Shown here: in pieces, positions 13,462-21,504 of the stretch
Numbering within the stretch: the stretch's first letter is position 1
Layout of the letters: the number at the start of each line of letters is the position of its first letter
Assembly: GCF_024397895.1 (NCBI RefSeq)
Contig: NZ_CP073346.1
Coordinates: 1,364,001-1,428,000, forward strand
Direction of reading: 5' to 3'
Source of the DNA: Pseudomonas benzenivorans
Lineage (GTDB): Bacteria; Pseudomonadota; Gammaproteobacteria; Pseudomonadales; Pseudomonadaceae
Length of the DNA: 64,000 nucleotides
Made by a program: the position numbers and the translations under genes
Notes under the pieces: model-generated
The model's input: the letters and a program-made list of their open reading frames with translations, nothing else
Databases searched by the model: none
What the model was told of the DNA's origin: nothing

Positions 13462-14217
13462 TCAGCTCGGCAGCTCATTGTCGGCCAGCAGCTCCAGGCG
13501 CAACGCCATCAGACGCTTGATGCCCCGGCTCACATGAGCTTCGGCCAGAGCTCCAGCCAGCACCGCATCGCCATTGACCAAGGCTTCGAGAATGGCCCGG
13601 TGCTCCTGTTCGATCACGGTCACGTCACTGCCACCGGCGGCTTCCATCCAGAGCAGCTCGCCGATTTCCGACTGCAGGCGCATTTCGGCATGGGTCAGGC
13701 GCAGCGACTGAGCGGCAGCAGCCACCTCGATATGGAAGCGCGCATCGGCACGATGCCGAGCCAGGCGCGTGGAGGCCTGTTTCAGCGACTCGATGTGCTG
13801 GGCAATGCGCGTCTGCTGCTCGCGGGAACTGCGATGAGCCGCCAGACGCGCCGCGGTACCGGAAATCGCTATCTGCTCGTCGCCAAGATCGCGCAGGTCC
13901 GGGCCGCTCATGTCCTGCAAACGCCGAAGCAGCAACGGCTCGGGCAACTCCACCGGTGCACAGACGAAACTGCCACCGTTGCGCCCTCGACGCGTCTCGA
14001 TCAGCCCACGTTGACGCAAGGTGACCAGCGCCTCGCGCAGCGTCACAGTCGCCACCCCCAACTGCAGGGCCAGCTCGCTTTCACTTGGTAGTTGCTGGCC
14101 CTCGGCGAACAGCCCCAACTCAATGGCCTCCACCAGCCGGCGCACCACCTCGTCGGTACGGCCTTCCTGGCGCAGGCGGATAAATGCGGTGCTGCGGGCG
14201 GTATTCAGGGCACTCAA
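13462..14217 (-). CDS. GntR/FadR-type (FCD) transcriptional regulator
   Basis: 251 residues. The winged helix QLPSESELALQLGVATVTLR...GLIETRRGRNGG at the N-terminus and an all-helical FCD ligand domain (RFHIEVAAAAQSLRL, EHRAILEAL, HVSRGIKRL) define the FadR subfamily. I chose TTG 14217, with GGGAG 7 nt upstream, over the longer TTG at 14244. It is divergent from the dehydrogenase gene, with a palindrome between them, so it most likely represses the amine operon and is relieved by a pathway compound. Confidence 0.85.
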   Translation of the reverse strand: MSALNTARSTAFIRLRQEGRTDEVVRRLVEAIELGLFAEGQQLPSESELALQLGVATVTLREALVTLRQRGLIETRRGRNGGSFVCAPVELPEPLLLRRLQDMSGPDLRDLGDEQIAISGTAARLAAHRSSREQQTRIAQHIESLKQASTRLARHRADARFHIEVAAAAQSLRLTHAEMRLQSEIGELLWMEAAGGSDVTVIEQEHRAILEALVNGDAVLAGALAEAHVSRGIKRLMALRLELLADNELPS

Positions 14218-14392
14218 TTGACTCTCCCTATTCAGTAGGTTCAACCAGGCCCGAAGGGCAAAGGGTTAAACGTTCAATTCCGCATCTTATAGAGGTTAGG
14301 GGGGCACTGATACGGTCGCTACCCCCCCTCTCCAACCCATGAAATCGCGTTCGCGAGCAATTATCGATGAAAAGGTTGGCAACCTTCAAACA

Positions 14393-14417
14393 TTAAGATA
14401 TGTTTTCATATGTTTAA
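14393..14417. promoter_or_regulatory. Candidate GntR operator upstream of the amine operon
   Basis: TTAAGATATG at 14393-14402 and CATATGTTTAA at 14407-14417 form an imperfect palindrome around TTTT, in an otherwise high-GC region and 40 bp before the dehydrogenase start. Position between divergent genes and symmetry suggest the regulator's binding site. The same AT-rich DNA could contain the promoter -10. Confidence 0.5.
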
Positions 14418-14456
14418 GGCCTGAACCCCAACGACAAAACCCACAAGGGAGCCGCC

Positions 14457-15881
14457 ATGCAAACGAACCTCCTGATCGACGGCCAGCTGGTCGCCGGTGA
14501 AGGTGCCAGCCACGCCGTGTACAACCCCTCCATCGGCGAAGTGCTGGTCAACATCAACGAGGCCAGCAGCGCCCAGGTGGACGCCGCCGTACAGGCCGCC
14601 CAGCGAGCCTTCGACGCCTGGTCGCAGACCACGCCGAAATGCCGTGCCGAGCTGCTGCTGAAGCTGGCCGAGCGCATCGAGGCCGAAGCCGAAACCTTCG
14701 CCCGCCTTGAGTCGCAGAACTGCGGCAAACCTTATCAGGCCGCACTGAACGACGAGATTCCGGCGATTGCCGACGTGTTTCGTTTCTTCGCCGGCGCCAG
14801 CCGCTGCATGAACGGCTCCGCCGGTGGCGAATATCTGCCCGGCCACACCTCGATGATCCGCCGCGACCCACTGGGCGTGGTCGCCTCCATCGCGCCGTGG
14901 AACTACCCGCTGATGATGGTGGCCTGGAAGCTCGCGCCGGCCCTGGCCGCTGGCAACTGCGTGGTACTCAAACCGTCCGAACAGACCCCGCTGACCGCCC
15001 TGAAGCTGGCCGGCATCATCAACGATCTGTTCCCCGCCGGCGTGGTCAACATTCTCATCGGCAAGGGCCCCAGCGTTGGTGAACCTCTGGTGACCCATCC
15101 GCAGGTGCGCCTGGTCTCGCTCACCGGCTCCGTGGCCACCGGTGCACGCATCGTTGCCAATACCGCCAGCAGCGTTAAGCGCACCCATATGGAACTGGGC
15201 GGCAAGGCCCCGGTACTGATCTTCGAGGACGCCGACATCGACGCCGCAGTCGAGGGCATCCGCGCCTTCGGCTTCTACAACGCCGGCCAGGACTGCACCG
15301 CAGCCTGCCGCTTGTACGTGCAGCAAGGCGTCTACGAGGAGTTCGTGCAGAAGCTGGGGGCGGCCGTGGGCAGCATCCGTTACGGCCTGCAGGAGGACCC
15401 GCAAACCGAGCTCGGCCCACTGATTACACGCGACCATCTGGAGCGCGTGGAAGGCTTCGTCGAACGCGCCAAGGCGCTGCCGCACATCCGCGTGATCACC
15501 GGTGGCAAACGCGTGCCCGGCCCAGGCTACTTTTTCGAACCGACCGTGCTGGCCGACGCCCGCCAGGACGACGAAATCGTCCAGCGCGAGATCTTCGGCC
15601 CGGTGGTCAGCGTCACTCCGTTCAGCGACGAAGCCCAGGCCCTGAGCTTCGCCAACGACTCCGACTACGGCCTGGCTTCCTCGGTCTGGACCCGCGACGT
15701 CGGCCGCGCCAATCGCCTGGCCTCGCGCTTGCAGTACGGCTGCACTTGGGTCAACACCCACTTCATGCTGGTCAGCGAAATGCCCCACGGCGGCATGAAG
15801 CAATCCGGCTACGGCAAGGACATGTCCATGTACGGCCTGGAAGACTACACCTGCGTGCGGCATGTGATGTTCAAGCACTGA
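14457..15881 (+). CDS. Aminobutyraldehyde-type NAD(P)-dependent aldehyde dehydrogenase
   Basis: 474 residues, the length of PatD/YdcW enzymes, which oxidise 4-aminobutanal (in equilibrium with 1-pyrroline) to [24 protein letters not shown] is the conserved N-terminal block, [15 protein letters not shown] the cofactor site, MELGGKAPV holds the general base Glu and [10 protein letters not shown] the catalytic Cys. The C-terminal block [16 protein letters not shown]...[10 protein letters not shown] is typical of the gamma-aminobutyraldehyde group. ATG 14457 follows GGGAG. It precedes the dmmABC-like genes, separated by about 165 nt, and may process the aldehyde released by amine oxidation. Confidence 0.8.
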   Translation: MQTNLLIDGQLVAGEGASHAVYNPSIGEVLVNINEASSAQVDAAVQAAQRAFDAWSQTTPKCRAELLLKLAERIEAEAETFARLESQNCGKPYQAALNDEIPAIADVFRFFAGASRCMNGSAGGEYLPGHTSMIRRDPLGVVASIAPWNYPLMMVAWKLAPALAAGNCVVLKPSEQTPLTALKLAGIINDLFPAGVVNILIGKGPSVGEPLVTHPQVRLVSLTGSVATGARIVANTASSVKRTHMELGGKAPVLIFEDADIDAAVEGIRAFGFYNAGQDCTAACRLYVQQGVYEEFVQKLGAAVGSIRYGLQEDPQTELGPLITRDHLERVEGFVERAKALPHIRVITGGKRVPGPGYFFEPTVLADARQDDEIVQREIFGPVVSVTPFSDEAQALSFANDSDYGLASSVWTRDVGRANRLASRLQYGCTWVNTHFMLVSEMPHGGMKQSGYGKDMSMYGLEDYTCVRHVMFKH

Positions 15882-16047
15882 GCCTGAGCAGCAGCCTTGT
15901 GCGCCATTGAGGCATACAAGGCCTGGCACAAGGGGTGCGCCCCAATCTCAATAAGGGCTAACTGCCTTCGAAATAAAACATATAAAACAATAGGTAAAAT
16001 GGCATAAATCCTACTTGGTCTCTGCCATTCACCAGCGAGGAGTCACC

Positions 16048-16653
16048 ATGCTTATCACCGGCATCAAGAGCCGCCCGGTCTATGACCGCCTGCAACCGAT
16101 GGTAGGTGGCCTGCGCCACCTTATCGTGGGCCAGGGCAGCGGCGGTGCGGCCATGCTGCGCCTGATCGGGGAGATGTCCCCGGCCCAGCGCCAGTCCAGC
16201 ACCCTGCTCTACTCCACCGAATCTTTCTCCGGGCACAACCACCTGACCGAGCTGCGCCAGACGGAAGCCGACGACCTGCTGGTGTTCGACAGCAATCATG
16301 CGCTGATCGAAGGCCTGCGTCGCCTGCTGGAAAGCGCACACATGGGCACCCGTCTGTACCTGAGCGGTTCGGAGAGCTTCATCGGCACCGCCATGCAGGC
16401 CGCCAACGCAGTGGATCTTAATCGTGACGAAGTGCTGCGCGAGCACAGCGGCACCCTGGTACGCCGCGTCTGGTGCGCACACTGCGACACCTATACCGAG
16501 AACGTCACCCAACGCGTGTTCATCTGCCCCGGCTGCCAGCTGAACCTGGTCGTGCGCGACCACTACTCCCGCCGTCTGGCCGCCTTCCAGGGCATCAAGG
16601 CCGACGGCGAAGTCCCGGGCGAACTGCCACCTGCCGAGGAGCTGGATACATGA
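16048..16653 (+). CDS. dmmA: DmmA-like subunit of a haem-dependent amine monooxygenase
   Basis: 201 residues. The N-terminal two thirds is an alpha/beta domain (HLIVGQGSGGAAMLRLI, FDSNHALIEGLRRLLE) followed by a C-terminal zinc-ribbon-like part with WCAHC and CPGC pairs and VVRDHYSRRLAAFQGI, the closing box of dimethylamine monooxygenase subunit DmmA. The role in the complex is poorly known; it may bind Fe or Zn and help electron transfer. ATG 16048 follows GAGGAG. The next gene overlaps by ATGA, showing tight coupling. Confidence 0.75.
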   Translation: MLITGIKSRPVYDRLQPMVGGLRHLIVGQGSGGAAMLRLIGEMSPAQRQSSTLLYSTESFSGHNHLTELRQTEADDLLVFDSNHALIEGLRRLLESAHMGTRLYLSGSESFIGTAMQAANAVDLNRDEVLREHSGTLVRRVWCAHCDTYTENVTQRVFICPGCQLNLVVRDHYSRRLAAFQGIKADGEVPGELPPAEELDT

Positions 16654-17618
16654 ACACCCATAACGGAACCCTCAGCGTGCGGGTCGCGCGCATCGAGACC
16701 CTTACTCCGGAAATCAAACGTTTCACCCTGGTCGATCCGGACGGCAAGCACCTGCCGGCATTCTCCGGCGGTAGCCACGTGGTGGTGGTGATGGAAGACG
16801 GCGACAAGACCCACCGCAACGCCTACTCGCTGATGGGGTCGCCCTACGACTCCAGCGCTTACCAGATCGCCGTACGCCGGGTCGAAGATGGACGTGGCGG
16901 CTCGCGTTATCTGCACGACCGCGTGGAACAAGGCGCGCTGTTGCAGATCCTGCAGCCGGCCAACCTGTTCCCACTAGCCAAGCATGCCCGCCAGCACATA
17001 TTCATCGCGGGCGGCGTGGGCATCACCCCGGTGTACTCGCAGATGGAAGAGCTGCACATCAAGCAGGCCGACTTCGAGCTACACCTGTCGGTACGCGGAG
17101 CGGAACACACCGCCCTGGGCCTAGAGCTGCAGGCCCGCTACGGAGCGCGCGTACACCTGTACGTACAGGGCCAGGATGCGCGCATGGACATCCGCCAGAT
17201 TCTCGCCGGGCGCCCGCTGGGCAGCCACGTCTACGTCTGCGGCCCGGACAGCATGATCGACGACACCATCGACAGCGCTCACGTCCTGGGCTGGACCGAC
17301 AGCCACATTCACTACGAACGCTTCGTCGAGCAGGGCTCCAGTGGCCAGTCGTTCAGCGTCACCCTGGCCCGCCAAGGCGTGACCATCGAGGTGCCCCCAG
17401 ACCAGTCGCTGCTCGAAGCCGCCGAACAGGCCGGCTACAAGGTGCCCTACCTGTGCCGCGGCGGCGCCTGCGGCTACTGCGAAACCGAAGTGCTGGAACT
17501 CGACGGTGAACTGGACCACCGCGATGACTGGCTCAGCGAGGAGGACAAGCTGAGCAAACGCAAATTCATGCCGTGCGTATCCCGCGCCACCTGCAGCCGC
17601 CTGGTCGTAGACCTCTGA
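16650..17618 (+). CDS. dmmB: DmmB-like flavin/2Fe-2S reductase (PDR/VanB family)
   Basis: 322 residues in three domains: a flavin-binding barrel (THRNAYSLMGSPYD), an NAD(P)-binding domain (FIAGGVGITPVYSQM, HVYVCGPDSMID) and a C-terminal plant-type ferredoxin (YLCRGGACGYCETEV and MPCVSRA, ligands C-x4-C-x2-C...C). This is the phthalate dioxygenase reductase/VanB layout. It takes electrons from NAD(P)H and feeds them to a monooxygenase partner, here the DmmC-like haem protein encoded next. Confidence 0.85.
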   Translation: MNTHNGTLSVRVARIETLTPEIKRFTLVDPDGKHLPAFSGGSHVVVVMEDGDKTHRNAYSLMGSPYDSSAYQIAVRRVEDGRGGSRYLHDRVEQGALLQILQPANLFPLAKHARQHIFIAGGVGITPVYSQMEELHIKQADFELHLSVRGAEHTALGLELQARYGARVHLYVQGQDARMDIRQILAGRPLGSHVYVCGPDSMIDDTIDSAHVLGWTDSHIHYERFVEQGSSGQSFSVTLARQGVTIEVPPDQSLLEAAEQAGYKVPYLCRGGACGYCETEVLELDGELDHRDDWLSEEDKLSKRKFMPCVSRATCSRLVVDL

Positions 17619-17633
17619 GATAGGAAAACAAAA

Positions 17634-18686
17634 ATGACCGTATTCAAGCCAATCGAAACCTACGCCGACGACGACGCCAAGGACTTCACCTATTGCAACA
17701 GCCGCGAGGCCATCTTGCGCCTGCCCTTTCCGTACCCGGAAGACCAGTACATGTACTCGATGAACGTCGAGCCCCATGTGCCGTTCGGCCAGGGTGCGCT
17801 GCGCGCCCAGTTCGATATCGACGAGCATTACATTTCCGAATGCCACCACCGTGCGCAAACCCTCGACAGCCAGCCAGGTGTGCACTATGCCGCGCTGCCG
17901 CACATGATGGAGGCCCAGTGGGACCTGCTGGAGCTGCTGATGGAGTCCTACTCGCGGGACTTCCCCGAGCACTTCACACTGGTGAAGAACGGCAGCCAGT
18001 GGCACTGGATCAACCGCCCGCTGAAGATCGACCAGACCTTCACCTTCGGCGACGCCAGCAGCCTGCCGATGGAGCCTATGGAGTACATCACCCGCCAGGC
18101 CCAGGGCGAGTTCATCCTGCTCGAAGAGCGTGACGACACCCTGGTGATGGGGGCCGGCATGGCCACCCAGCGCGCCGACTACTCACTTCGCTTCAACCTG
18201 GGCATGAGCTTCATGGAATTCCACGGCCCAGTGCCGAAGCTGCACGAAATGGGCATCCTGCAACGCGCGCTGAAGTTCCTGCTGCGCCTGCGTCCGGGCC
18301 ACCCGGTGCGCCGCACCAACTGGTCGATCACCGTCAACCCGCGCCTGGAAACCTCCGCCGAGACCCTGCCGGACTGGGCGCCGGATCGTACCATCGTCAC
18401 CCCGGAAAACGCCGGTGAGCTGGTCAACCTGCGTATCGAGCTGCAACCGCTGCACCGCCTGCCGCGCAGCAACGCCGTGCTTTTCCCGGTGCGCACTTAC
18501 CTGGTCAGCCTCAAGCAGCTGGCGGAGGCCGCGCCACAGTGGGCCAAGCGCATGCACCGCGTGATCCGCGACCTGGATCAGGAGCTGGTGGACTACAAGG
18601 GCTTCACTCGCTACCGCGACGCCATGGTCACCTGGCTCTCGCAGTACGACGACGGCACGCCTGTCGACGAAAGCCTGCAGCAGTAA
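17634..18686 (+). CDS. dmmC: DmmC-like haem-dependent oxidative N-demethylase (DUF3445)
   Basis: 350 residues. FPYPEDQYMYSMNVEPHVPF, HMMEAQWDLLELLMESYSRD, FNLGMSFMEFHGPVPKLHEM, RTNWSITVNPRLET and LRIELQPLHRLPRSNAVLF fit the DUF3445/HODM family, a haem protein that hydroxylates or oxidises a secondary amine (dimethylamine in characterised cases). Length and the conserved blocks are normal, so the enzyme looks intact. Start ATG 17634, 15 nt after dmmB. The actual substrate is not known; the neighbouring aminobutyraldehyde-type dehydrogenase suggests it may be a cyclic or longer-chain secondary amine. Confidence 0.8.
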   Translation: MTVFKPIETYADDDAKDFTYCNSREAILRLPFPYPEDQYMYSMNVEPHVPFGQGALRAQFDIDEHYISECHHRAQTLDSQPGVHYAALPHMMEAQWDLLELLMESYSRDFPEHFTLVKNGSQWHWINRPLKIDQTFTFGDASSLPMEPMEYITRQAQGEFILLEERDDTLVMGAGMATQRADYSLRFNLGMSFMEFHGPVPKLHEMGILQRALKFLLRLRPGHPVRRTNWSITVNPRLETSAETLPDWAPDRTIVTPENAGELVNLRIELQPLHRLPRSNAVLFPVRTYLVSLKQLAEAAPQWAKRMHRVIRDLDQELVDYKGFTRYRDAMVTWLSQYDDGTPVDESLQQ

Positions 18687-18761
18687 ATCTCAATACCCTG
18701 GGCGCGTCATTCCAGCGCGCCTTTTCTGCAATGCCATACTGGCCAATCAGGGATTACCCCG

Positions 18762-19958
18762 ATGAATAAAACAATACGCAATGCCTTGCCCGAAAGCTGG
18801 AGTCTGGTGTTTTCCGCGGCGGGTTCCGCCTATGGCGTGGGCCTGCTCGGCCTGTGGGCGCTGCCGTTTTTGATCAGCGCCATCATCAACGACCTCGATC
18901 TCAACGAAGCCCAGGCCGGGCTACTGATGTCGGCCGAGTTCGGCTTCACCATGCTCGCCTCGCTGCTGGTGGCGCCCTTCATGGGGCGCGCGCCGCGCCG
19001 TACCCTAGCGCTAGGCGGCACCCTGCTGGCGATTGCCGCCAACCTGGTCAGTGCGCACATGAACGACCTGTATGCCCTGGGCGCCGTGCGCTGCGTGGCT
19101 GGTATCGGCGCGGGTCTGGCCCTGGCCTGCGGCAATGCCTGCGTAGCCAGTGCGAAACAGCCAGACCGCATTGCCGGGCATATGAACATCCTCTCGGTGT
19201 TGCTGATGATCGTGGTGATGCTCGGTTATGCCAAGGTCATGGCGCTGTATGGCTTGGCCGGCCTGTACTACGCGATGGCGGGAACCATGGCGGTGATGCT
19301 ACTGGCGATTCCGGCGATGGAGCAGCGTGCAACGCTGGTCGAAGCCGCGGTGGTCGCGAAAAGTGGCCCGGGCAATGTACTGCTGAGCCTGCCGGCGATC
19401 TGCATGATGCTGGCGATGTTCGTGTTTCAGGCTCGCGACACCATGGGCTGGGCCTTCGTCGAGCGAATCGGCATCATGGTCGGCTACAGCGGTGAAGAGG
19501 TGGGTGTGCTGTTGTCATTCCAGTCCTTCGTCGGCCTGGTTGGGCCGCTGCTGGCGGCGATGATAGGCAAGCGCTTCGGCCTGAGCACCCCCGTGATCCT
19601 GGCGATCTTGCTGACCGGCGCGACCAGTCTGTGCTACGTGCTGGGCGAGTATTCCAAGACCATGTACACCGTGGGCGTGATGACTATCTGCATCACCTAC
19701 TTCTATGCCCTGAGCTACCTGACCGGGCTGGCAGCAGCGATGGATCGCGAAGGCCGGATCGTAGCCGCATCAAGCAGCTTCCTGAGCCTGGGCCTGGCCG
19801 TGGGACCGGCAATTTCCGGTGGCTTGATCTCGCTGGGCGGGTTCAGCCTGGCGGCATGGGGCATCGCGGTGACCGTGGTGCTGACCCTGCTGCTGGTCAT
19901 AGTCCCGCTGGCGAGCATTCGTCGTGAACATACCCAGATGAACCTGGCGGTAGCCTGA
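18762..19958 (+). CDS. MFS transporter of the amine cluster
   Basis: 398 residues with about twelve hydrophobic helices of the major facilitator superfamily. GLLGLWALPFLISAII opens the first half, and the cytoplasmic loop after helix 2 reads GRAPRRTLALGG, the MFS signature region. GIGAGLALACGNACVAS is helix 4-5. It follows dmmC by about 75 nt on the same strand and probably imports the amine or exports a product; the direction cannot be read. A hairpin terminator follows at 19967. Confidence 0.75.
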   Translation: MNKTIRNALPESWSLVFSAAGSAYGVGLLGLWALPFLISAIINDLDLNEAQAGLLMSAEFGFTMLASLLVAPFMGRAPRRTLALGGTLLAIAANLVSAHMNDLYALGAVRCVAGIGAGLALACGNACVASAKQPDRIAGHMNILSVLLMIVVMLGYAKVMALYGLAGLYYAMAGTMAVMLLAIPAMEQRATLVEAAVVAKSGPGNVLLSLPAICMMLAMFVFQARDTMGWAFVERIGIMVGYSGEEVGVLLSFQSFVGLVGPLLAAMIGKRFGLSTPVILAILLTGATSLCYVLGEYSKTMYTVGVMTICITYFYALSYLTGLAAAMDREGRIVAASSSFLSLGLAVGPAISGGLISLGGFSLAAWGIAVTVVLTLLLVIVPLASIRREHTQMNLAVA

Positions 19959-19966
19959 CACGTACA

Positions 19967-19996
19967 TATCTACAAGAGCGCCTGCTCTTGTAGATA
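19967..19996. terminator. Hairpin terminator after the amine operon
   Basis: TATCTACAAGAGC at 19967-19979 pairs perfectly with GCTCTTGTAGATA at 19984-19996 around GCCT. No long T-run follows, so it may be a factor-dependent or weak terminator. Confidence 0.6.
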
Positions 19997-20235
19997 CTAC
20001 GGTGCCGACGAGGGGGGGGCGAATCACCGAAACGGTAGTTAACGCCCCCTAAACCTCAAACCATATATTGTGGCAACTCGCGCTTATGCGCGGACTTGCA
20101 GCGGGAGAAACAACCCTTTTTCAACAGAATTGGTCGGGAACTACTCTTGCGTCCGCCGTTCTACGCTACAACAAGTTGTGCCGACGGACACTGATATCCA
20201 CCATCTCCCCATGGAGCGTAATCATGGAGATAGAG

Positions 20236-20607
20236 ATGGATACTTATGCGCGTACAACCGATGCCCTCGAGACTGCGTCTGAGCAGCACCTCCCCTTACC
20301 GGGCACGGAAGCCTACGAGTCGCTTCCGCAGTTCCCCAAGGGCAGTCCCCTGCCCTTCCGGCGCACCATTCGCAAGCATGAGCTTAGACAGATCGTCCCC
20401 CTGGCTGAATCAACGATCTACGAAATGGAACGTCGTGGCGAGTTCCCCAGGCGCTTCAACCTGACACCACGTTGCGTGGTCTGGGACCTGGCCGAGGTGG
20501 AGGCCTGGATCGAGGAGCGCAAACGGGCACCTCGGGTCAATATCAGCAAGCCGGATGTTTACCTCAGGAAAACCCGCCCTGTCCGGGCGGGCTCAAACCA
20601 AGCATGA
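20236..20607 (+). CDS. AlpA-family phage/island regulatory protein
   Basis: 123 residues. FRRTIRKHELRQIVPLAEST, IYEMERRGEFPRRFNLTPRC and VVWDLAEVEAWIEERK form the AlpA-type helix-turn-helix, a fold used by excisionase-like activators of P4-type integrases. I prefer ATG 20236, with GGAG about 6 nt upstream, to ATG 20224. It is separated from the integrase by a convergent gene pair. It probably helps control integrase expression or excision of the island. Confidence 0.8.
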   Translation: MDTYARTTDALETASEQHLPLPGTEAYESLPQFPKGSPLPFRRTIRKHELRQIVPLAESTIYEMERRGEFPRRFNLTPRCVVWDLAEVEAWIEERKRAPRVNISKPDVYLRKTRPVRAGSNQA

Positions 20608-20621
20608 AGTCGGCGCCGGCC

Positions 20622-21146
20622 TCATCCGACAAGGGCCTGCAGTTCCTTGGAGGTGGGACGCGTTAGCCGCCGCTCTTCCTTCGCTAGATTGACCTGTAGG
20701 GCCACCTGAGCCACGTCCAAGACACCGCCAGGCAGCAAATAGCTGCCTTTGGCCTGCAGCCAGGTCAGCACGTCCGCCAGGTGCCAGATCGAAGCACTGC
20801 CCTCGTGCACCGGCGTGGGGAAGCTGCTCGGATAAGCCAACATCAGCTTGCGCATGTTCTGGCGTGACACGCCGACGATCTCCGCCACATCGGTTAGTCC
20901 GACCAGGTCCGGTGCCACCTCGATCAGCCTGGCCGACAGTACGGCACTGCGCACGTCGGCCAGTCCGCTGCGCACAGCCGCTTCAGCGTTCTCCGCTTCA
21001 CGGGTGAACTCCAGCGCCAGACGACCTGGCTGGCCAATGCCGATCAGGGCATCGTCGCATCCGGCCTCACCGAGGCGCTCGACCAATGCTTCCAGGTCAC
21101 GGTCATCGTCGGCCAGTTGGTATTTCAGAGTGAAGGTGTATTCCAT
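20622..21146 (-). CDS. Putative antitoxin/DNA-binding partner
   Basis: 174 residues in two parts: an N-terminal alpha/beta domain (YTFTLKYQLADDDRDLEALV), then a HTH, LVGLTDVAEIVGVSRQNMRK, followed by SIWHLADVLTWLQAKG. It starts 4 nt after the stop of the small HicA-like gene upstream (ATG 21146 behind AGGAG), a spacing typical of toxin-antitoxin pairs. The HTH and gene order suggest it binds the pair's promoter and neutralises the neighbour. Function is inferred from arrangement. Confidence 0.55.
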   Translation of the reverse strand: MEYTFTLKYQLADDDRDLEALVERLGEAGCDDALIGIGQPGRLALEFTREAENAEAAVRSGLADVRSAVLSARLIEVAPDLVGLTDVAEIVGVSRQNMRKLMLAYPSSFPTPVHEGSASIWHLADVLTWLQAKGSYLLPGGVLDVAQVALQVNLAKEERRLTRPTSKELQALVG

Positions 21147-21150
21147 AGCG

Positions 21151-21444
21151 CTACTCCTCTGCGCCCTCAGCGCCCTCAGCGCCCTCAGCGGTCTGCCGCT
21201 GCTTACGGTGCGTGGTGCAGTTGTCGACGACGCGCCGAAGGGCACGCGCATGGTTGCCTGGATTCTTCGGTGTACTCCACACGCTGGTGATGCAGAATTC
21301 GCCGCAGCGACACTCTTCATCGTTGTAGGGGCAGTAGATTCGCCCCCAAGCATGGCTACCACCCAGCTCTATGCGCCAGCCCTGCTCTTCGGCATGCCTG
21401 AGTGCTTCTTCGACCTCTTTCTTCGAGTGAGAAGGACGGGTCAT
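21151..21444 (-). CDS. HicA-like small protein, putative toxin
   Basis: 97 residues. MTRPSHSKKEVEEALRHAEE, GWRIELGGSHAWGRIYCP and NHARALRRVVDNCTTHR fit a small dsRNA-binding-like fold resembling HicA toxins (K-x-V...G-x-H-A-W-G). A short Cys-rich insert (CPYNDEECRCGEFC) could bind zinc. The C-terminus is a low-complexity AEG repeat encoded by three 9-bp units at 21161-21187. ATG 21444 follows GGAG. Toxin activity is not shown. Confidence 0.5.
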   Translation of the reverse strand: MTRPSHSKKEVEEALRHAEEQGWRIELGGSHAWGRIYCPYNDEECRCGEFCITSVWSTPKNPGNHARALRRVVDNCTTHRKQRQTAEGAEGAEGAEE

Positions 21445-21504
21445 CAGTGATCTCCAGTATTCGCATGACCGGCAAGGTTGTCAACTGACAACCTTGTACT
21501 TTCC

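Noticed and set aside
14406..15929. A 507-codon minus-strand frame opposite the aldehyde dehydrogenase
   Set aside because: Shadow of the dehydrogenase, which has all catalytic motifs on the plus strand.
21161..21187. The 9-bp tandem repeat as a phase-variation switch
   Set aside because: The unit is a multiple of three, so copy changes would not shift the frame; it can only alter the length of a low-complexity tail.
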